From: Brevundimonas sp. UBA986
GTDB taxonomy: Bacteria > Pseudomonadota > Alphaproteobacteria > Caulobacterales > Caulobacteraceae
Assembly: GCA_002292165.1 (NCBI GenBank)
Contig: DBBK01000186.1
Coordinates: 1 to 10,160, forward strand
Length of the DNA stretch: 10,160 bases
Direction of reading: 5' to 3'
Of this stretch, positions 6,531 through 10,160 are shown in pieces. Under the pieces are notes generated by a model, which searched no databases, was not told where the DNA came from, and saw nothing but the letters and a program-made list of their open reading frames with translations. Each line of letters begins with the position of its first letter. The first letter of the stretch is position 1. Made by a program: the position numbers and the translations under genes.

Positions 6531-6555
6531 TGAACCGAACGCCAAGCTGTGCGTT
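6531..6555 (+). promoter_or_regulatory. EcfG (general stress sigma factor)-like promoter for the kinase operon
   Basis: TGAAC at 6531-6535 and CGTT at 6552-6555 are separated by 16 bases. The alphaproteobacterial EcfG/SigT consensus is GGAAC-N16-17-CGTT, so only the first -35 base differs. Transcription would start near 6562-6565, about a dozen bases before the ATG at 6576. That supports this ATG over the in-frame GTG at 6549, which overlaps the -10 element. Assigned by inspection only. Confidence 0.5.
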
Positions 6556-6575
6556 TAGACGCGCGCATAGTGGGG

Positions 6576-8093
6576 ATGGCGTTGAAAGAACTGGCGAAGT
6601 CCGGCGACCTGGGCGCCGATCTGGCGGCGGCGTTCGACGCCTCGCCCAACCCCTATATGCTGCTGACGCCCGAGCTGCGCTACGCCGGGATGAACCGCGC
6701 CTACCTCGAGGTCACCCAGCAGACGCGCGAGGCCCTGATCGGCCGCTATGTCATGGAGGCCTTCGACGCGGGCGGCGACGACCACAACGCCAGACGGCTG
6801 CTGGGCTCGTTCCAGAAGGTGCTGGCGACCGGCGAGACCGACCACCTGCCGGTGCTCCACTATGCCATCCCCCTGCCCGACGGTCAGGGCGGCTCCCACT
6901 ATGTCGACCGCTACTGGAGCTGCACCCACAGCCCGATCCTGGACGCCGGGGGCACGCTCCGCTTCATCCTGCAGCACACCACCGACATCACCGAGCTCCA
7001 GCTGTTGCGGCGTCAGGCGCGCGAGGGCGGCGGGGCCGAGAGCGCGCTGGACGCCATCGTCGGCGGCGGCGTCATGGCCCGGGCGCAGAGGGTGCAGGAG
7101 GACAACCGCCGGCTGGAGGTCGAGCGCGGCCGCCTGATCGACATGTTCATGCAGGCGCCGGGCTTCGTCGCCGTCCTGAACGGCCCCGACCACGTCTTCG
7201 AGATGGTCAACCCGGCCTATGCCCAGCTGGTCGGGCACCGCCCCGTGACGGGCCAGAGCATCCGCGACGCCCTGCCCGAGCTTCAGGGTCAGGGCTACTT
7301 CGAGCTCCTGGACGACGTCTACGCCACCGGCGAACCGTTCGAGGGCAAGGAGAGCCAGGTCCAGCTCCAGCACACCCCGAACGGCCCTCTGGCCACCGTC
7401 TATCTGAACTTCATCTACCAGCCCATCCGCGACGCCGACGGTCGGATCACCGGCATCTTCGTCCAGGGTCATGAGGTCACTGACAGCGTGCTGGCCGCCC
7501 AGCGCCAGAAGCTGATGATCGACGAGCTGAACCACCGGGTGAAGAACACCCTGGCCACGGTCCAGTCCATCGCCATGCAGACCGCGCGGTCCCACGATGA
7601 TCCCCGGACCTTCGCCGAGAGCTTCCAGTCGCGGCTGATGGCCCTGTCGCACACCCACGACCTGCTGACCCGGTCCCACTGGGAAGGCGCCGACCTGGCC
7701 GAGATCCTGCGGCACGAGACCGAAGCTCACGACCCCTTGCGCCTGCTCGCCAACGGCCCGCCCGTGGCGCTGGGCCCCGCCGCGGCCCTGTCCCTGGGCA
7801 TGATCTTCCACGAGCTGGCGACCAACGCCGCCAAGTACGGCGCCCTGTCCGACGCCCGGGGGCGGGTCATGGTCGACTGGTCCGTCGCCGATCAGACCGA
7901 CCGCCGGCTGACCATCGAGTGGCGCGAGCTGGACGGCCCGCCCGTCTCCACCCCCTCCCGCCGGGGCTTCGGCAGCCGGCTCATCGAACGCAACGTCCGC
8001 CATGACCTTGGCGGCGAGGCCGAACTCACCTACGCCGCCGACGGCTTGCGCGCGGCGATCACCCTTCCGCTCGACAGAGGACACGACCAATGA
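6576..8093 (+). CDS. Soluble PAS-PAS HWE-family sensor histidine kinase
   Basis: The ATG at 6576 gives 505 residues; an in-frame GTG at 6549 would add nine but lies in the proposed promoter. Two PAS-like domains come first: about 17-142 (DASPNPYMLLTPELRY, ending HTTDITEL at 134-141) and about 185-305 (MFMQAPGFVAVLNGPDHVFE, ending GHEVTDS). A charged, helix-prone linker joins them. The kinase core is HWE-type: phospho-accepting H320 in DELNHRVKNTLATVQ, the N-box HELATNAAKYGALS (N417), WRE with W449 and E451, and the G-box RRGFGSRLIE (462-471). There are no transmembrane segments, so it senses a cytoplasmic signal; no flavin-binding NCRFLQ motif is visible, so it is probably not a LOV photoreceptor. 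The ATGA overlap with the response regulator gene implies translational coupling and a cognate pair. HWE kinases often feed the general stress response in this group; involvement here is inferred. Confidence 0.92.
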   Translation: MALKELAKSGDLGADLAAAFDASPNPYMLLTPELRYAGMNRAYLEVTQQTREALIGRYVMEAFDAGGDDHNARRLLGSFQKVLATGETDHLPVLHYAIPLPDGQGGSHYVDRYWSCTHSPILDAGGTLRFILQHTTDITELQLLRRQAREGGGAESALDAIVGGGVMARAQRVQEDNRRLEVERGRLIDMFMQAPGFVAVLNGPDHVFEMVNPAYAQLVGHRPVTGQSIRDALPELQGQGYFELLDDVYATGEPFEGKESQVQLQHTPNGPLATVYLNFIYQPIRDADGRITGIFVQGHEVTDSVLAAQRQKLMIDELNHRVKNTLATVQSIAMQTARSHDDPRTFAESFQSRLMALSHTHDLLTRSHWEGADLAEILRHETEAHDPLRLLANGPPVALGPAAALSLGMIFHELATNAAKYGALSDARGRVMVDWSVADQTDRRLTIEWRELDGPPVSTPSRRGFGSRLIERNVRHDLGGEAELTYAADGLRAAITLPLDRGHDQ

Positions 8094-8464
8094 CCCAGGC
8101 CCTGGAAGGACGCACCATCCTGGTGGTCGAGGACGAGTCCCTCGTCGCCATGCTGCTGGAGACCATCCTCGAGGACATGGGCTGCACCCCCCTTGGGCCC
8201 GTCTCGACGGTCGAGGAGGCGCTGAAGGTGGTCGCCGGCGACGCCCCGTTCGACGGCGCCCTGCTGGACGTCAATGTGGCGGGCAAGGAGGTCTTCCCCG
8301 TCGCCGCCGCCCTGAAGGAACGGGGCGTGCCCTTCGTCTTCTCGACCGGCTATGGCGAGGGCGGCCTGCCCGAGGAGTGGCGCGGCCAGCCCACCCTGCA
8401 GAAGCCCTTCACCGAGGACGCCGTCCAGCAGGCCCTGATGAAGGCGCTCGGAGTCAGCGTCTAG
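8090..8464 (+). CDS. Single-domain FATGUY-type response regulator
   Basis: This 124-residue protein is a lone receiver domain with no output domain. The acidic pocket is E14/D15 in ILVVEDE, the phospho-acceptor is D60 in ALLDVNV, the switch residue T86 lies in FSTGYGEGG, and K105 is in QKPF. The FSTGY segment matches the FATGUY subclass of single-domain regulators, which in alphaproteobacteria commonly pair with HWE/HisKA_2 kinases; Sinorhizobium Sma0114 with Sma0113 is a characterised example. Such proteins work by protein contact or as phosphate carriers. The start ATG overlaps the kinase stop in ATGA, so the two are translated together. The stop TAG (8462-8464) shares CTAG with the stop of the convergent oxidoreductase gene. 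A role in the general stress pathway is plausible from the upstream EcfG-like promoter but unproven. Confidence 0.93.
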   Translation: MTQALEGRTILVVEDESLVAMLLETILEDMGCTPLGPVSTVEEALKVVAGDAPFDGALLDVNVAGKEVFPVAAALKERGVPFVFSTGYGEGGLPEEWRGQPTLQKPFTEDAVQQALMKALGVSV

Positions 8465-10044
8465 CGCCTGAGATCCTTGAGCACCGCCCTGGCGGCGTTG
8501 TGCCCCGGCGCGCCGGTCACCCCGCCGCCCGGATGGGCGCCCGAGCCGCAGAGGTAGAGGCCCGGCACCGGCATCCGGTGGTCGGCGTGGCCCAGCACCG
8601 GCCGGGCGCTGAACAGCTGGTCCAGCGTCAGCCGCCCGTGGAAGATGTCGCCGCCCACCAGGCCGAAGCGCCGCTCAAGATCGCGCGGCCCCAGCGCCAG
8701 CCGCCCGACCACCGAGGCCTTGAAGCCCGGGGCGTGCCGGTCGACCGTCTCGATCATCAGGTCCGCCACCGTGTCCCGATGCTCATCTGCGAGGTCCGGC
8801 GAGACGTGCTGGCAGAACAGGCTGGCGACATGCTGTCCGGCCGGGGCCAGGCTGTCGTCCAGGGTCGAGGGGATCAGCATCTCGATGATCGGGTTCCGGG
8901 ACCAGCCGTGCAGCCGCGCCTCGGCATGGGCCCGGTCCATATAGGCCAGGCTGGGGGCCATGATGATCCCGGCCGTCAGGTGATCCCCGCCTCCGGGCAG
9001 GCTGGTGAAGGACGGCAGCCGGTCCAGCGCCACGTTCATCCGGAAGGTGCCCGAGCCCGAGGCATAGCCCCGCATCCGCTCGGCGAAGTCCGCCGGGACC
9101 ACCGCCGGATCGACCAGCCGGTCGAACAGCAGCCGGGGATGCAGGTTCGACACCACGGCCCGGCCGCGCACGACCTCGCCGGCCTCGGTCACCGCCCCGA
9201 CGACCCGGCCCTTCTCGGTCAGGACCTCGGCGACGGGGGTCTCAAGCCGCACCTCGACGCCCTGTTCGGCGCAGGCGGCGGCCATGGCCCGGGTGATGGC
9301 GCCCATGCCGCCGATGGCATGGCCCCAGACGCCCTTCTTGCCGTTCACCTCGCCGAAGACGTGGTGCAGCAGGACGTAGGCCGAGCCCGGCGTATAGGGA
9401 CTGGCGTAGTTGCCGACGATCGAGTCGAAGCCGAACAGGGCCTTGATCGGCGCGCTCTCGAACCAGCCGTCCAGCCAGTCGCCGGCCGACTTGGCGAACA
9501 GGTCCAGCAGGTCGCGCCGCCCCTGGACGTCCAGCCCCGCCGCCTGCCGCCCCAGCCCCGCCGCGCCGGCCAGCTCCGGCAGGGCGGCCAGCCATCCAGC
9601 CGTGGTCATGTTGGGCGGCGCCTTGAGGATCCAGTCGCGCAGCACCGCCGCCACGACCTCCAGCCGCCGTTCGTACTCGGGCAGGCGCCCGGCGTCCTTG
9701 GCCGAGAAGCGCGCCACCTCGCCTTGCGTCCGCCCCTCCCCGGCCAGCAGATACCGGCCGTCGTCCAGCGGCAGGAAGTTGGAGACCTTGCGCTCCACCA
9801 CCCGCAGGCCGTGCCGGGCCAACTCCATGTCGGCGATGACCCGGGGGTTGAGCAGGCTGACGGTGTAGCTGGCGGTCGAGTTGCGGAAGCCCGGGTGGAA
9901 GGTCTCGGTCACCGCCGCCCCGCCGACCACCGCGCGGCGCTCCAGCACCGTCACCTTCAGCCCCGCCCGCGCCAGGTAGAAGGCGCAGACCAGGCCGTTG
10001 TGGCCCCCGCCCAGGATGACGACGTCGGTGGTGCTCGTGGTCAT
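8461..10044 (-). CDS. PYROXD2/phytoene-desaturase-like FAD-dependent oxidoreductase
   Basis: This 527-residue flavoprotein begins with a dinucleotide-binding fold: VVILGGGHNGLVCAFYLA (GGGHNG at 12-17), acidic E36 closing beta-2 in VTVLERR, and VGGAA after it. The C-terminal FAD-contact segment is GLYLCGSGAHPGGGVTGAPG (C499, H504). Length and motifs fit the PYROXD2-like branch of the phytoene-desaturase superfamily. In this branch the substrate is usually unknown, and no other carotenoid gene is visible nearby, so it should not be called a carotenoid enzyme. There is no signal peptide; it is likely cytoplasmic or membrane-peripheral. The ATG at 10044 has GAGGG about seven bases upstream. Its stop (8461-8463) overlaps the stop of the convergent response-regulator gene. 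A function independent of the kinase operon is likely. Confidence 0.9.
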   Translation of the reverse strand: MTTSTTDVVILGGGHNGLVCAFYLARAGLKVTVLERRAVVGGAAVTETFHPGFRNSTASYTVSLLNPRVIADMELARHGLRVVERKVSNFLPLDDGRYLLAGEGRTQGEVARFSAKDAGRLPEYERRLEVVAAVLRDWILKAPPNMTTAGWLAALPELAGAAGLGRQAAGLDVQGRRDLLDLFAKSAGDWLDGWFESAPIKALFGFDSIVGNYASPYTPGSAYVLLHHVFGEVNGKKGVWGHAIGGMGAITRAMAAACAEQGVEVRLETPVAEVLTEKGRVVGAVTEAGEVVRGRAVVSNLHPRLLFDRLVDPAVVPADFAERMRGYASGSGTFRMNVALDRLPSFTSLPGGGDHLTAGIIMAPSLAYMDRAHAEARLHGWSRNPIIEMLIPSTLDDSLAPAGQHVASLFCQHVSPDLADEHRDTVADLMIETVDRHAPGFKASVVGRLALGPRDLERRFGLVGGDIFHGRLTLDQLFSARPVLGHADHRMPVPGLYLCGSGAHPGGGVTGAPGHNAARAVLKDLRR

Positions 10045-10111
10045 CGTCGGCCCTCGTTGGACCCCGAGGCCTAGCGCGCGTCGCGGTCGGAGGGAAGCGG
10101 GCGGGATCGCC

Positions 10112-10160
10112 TCAAGCGGCCCGCGAGGCCGGCCGCCAGCCGCCCTCGCCCCGCTCCGCC
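10112..10160 (-). CDS. Possible 3' end of an upstream minus-strand gene
   Basis: On the minus strand a frame open to the window edge ends at TGA (10114-10112), reading about AERGEGGWRPASRAA. Nearly every codon ends in G or C, as in neighbouring genes. It stops 67 bp before the oxidoreductase ATG, so it could lie upstream in the same operon. With about 15 codons visible, it cannot be assigned to a family and could be chance. Confidence 0.25.
   Translation of the reverse strand, partial: AERGEGGWRPASRAA

Noticed and set aside
4751..7474. 907-codon plus-strand open frame spanning the esterase gene and part of the kinase gene
   Set aside because: It crosses two well-supported genes in the wrong frames, has no recognisable domain, and its composition is that of a shadow frame.
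6555..8090. 511-codon minus-strand frame opposite the kinase gene
   Set aside because: The sequence is Gly/Val/Gln/His-rich without domain motifs; the plus strand has complete PAS and HWE kinase motifs.
8461..10044. Carotenoid desaturase (CrtI) assignment for the FAD oxidoreductase
   Set aside because: The FAD motifs are shared across the superfamily, the C-terminal segment fits the PYROXD2-like branch, and no other carotenoid gene is visible in the window.
8002..10074. 690-codon plus-strand open frame opposite the oxidoreductase gene
   Set aside because: Its protein is low-complexity Arg/Gly/Pro/His-rich sequence typical of a shadow frame in high-GC DNA. The opposite strand encodes a clear PYROXD2-like flavoprotein.

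Overview
The window is a high-GC chromosomal segment (roughly 70% by eye) with strong G/C third-position bias. It looks like an alphaproteobacterium of the Caulobacteraceae type (Brevundimonas, Caulobacter or Phenylobacterium). Reasons: a TonB-dependent receptor with a carboxypeptidase-regulatory-like N-terminal domain, paired with a LacI regulator; an HWE-family histidine kinase with a single-domain FATGUY-type response regulator; several small periplasmic TonB-C-terminal-domain proteins; and a dispersed CCTCGGG...CCCGAGG intergenic palindrome. The genus is inferred, not proven.

Layout. (1) 1-3108 is a carbohydrate-uptake locus. The minus strand carries a LacI-family repressor and, directly after it, the 5' end of a TonB-dependent outer-membrane receptor that runs off the left edge. 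A complete GH1 beta-glucosidase is divergent on the plus strand. The 256-bp divergent spacer holds a near-palindromic LacI-type operator, a second perfect inverted repeat and a plausible promoter. The simplest model is that the receptor imports a beta-glucoside across the outer membrane, the cytoplasmic GH1 hydrolyses it and the repressor controls both arms; the inner-membrane transporter is not in view. (2) 3134-3272 is a compact element of two 31-bp inverted copies of an intergenic palindrome. It lies between the convergent beta-glucosidase gene and a small TonB-C-domain gene. (3) 3293-4559 holds two divergent small genes with related TonB C-terminal-like domains; the second has an extra C-terminal region of unknown function. 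(4) 4560-4882 is a gene-free, less GC-rich gap between convergent gene ends. It contains a striking cluster of TTGCAC/GTGCAA motifs and abutting palindromes. (5) 4883-6451 is an exported type-B carboxylesterase. (6) 6576-8464 is a two-gene operon of a soluble PAS-PAS-HWE histidine kinase and a FATGUY response regulator, preceded by a near-consensus EcfG (general stress response) promoter. (7) 8461-10044 is a PYROXD2-like FAD oxidoreductase whose stop codon shares a CTAG with the response regulator's stop. (8) The right edge may hold the last codons of another minus-strand gene.

Most gene functions are conventional. The least explained sequence is the TTGCAC motif island at 4734-4871. The most useful regulatory inferences are the LacI operator, the EcfG-like promoter and the palindrome-pair element. 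No tRNA, rRNA, CRISPR array, transposase or prophage gene was recognised.
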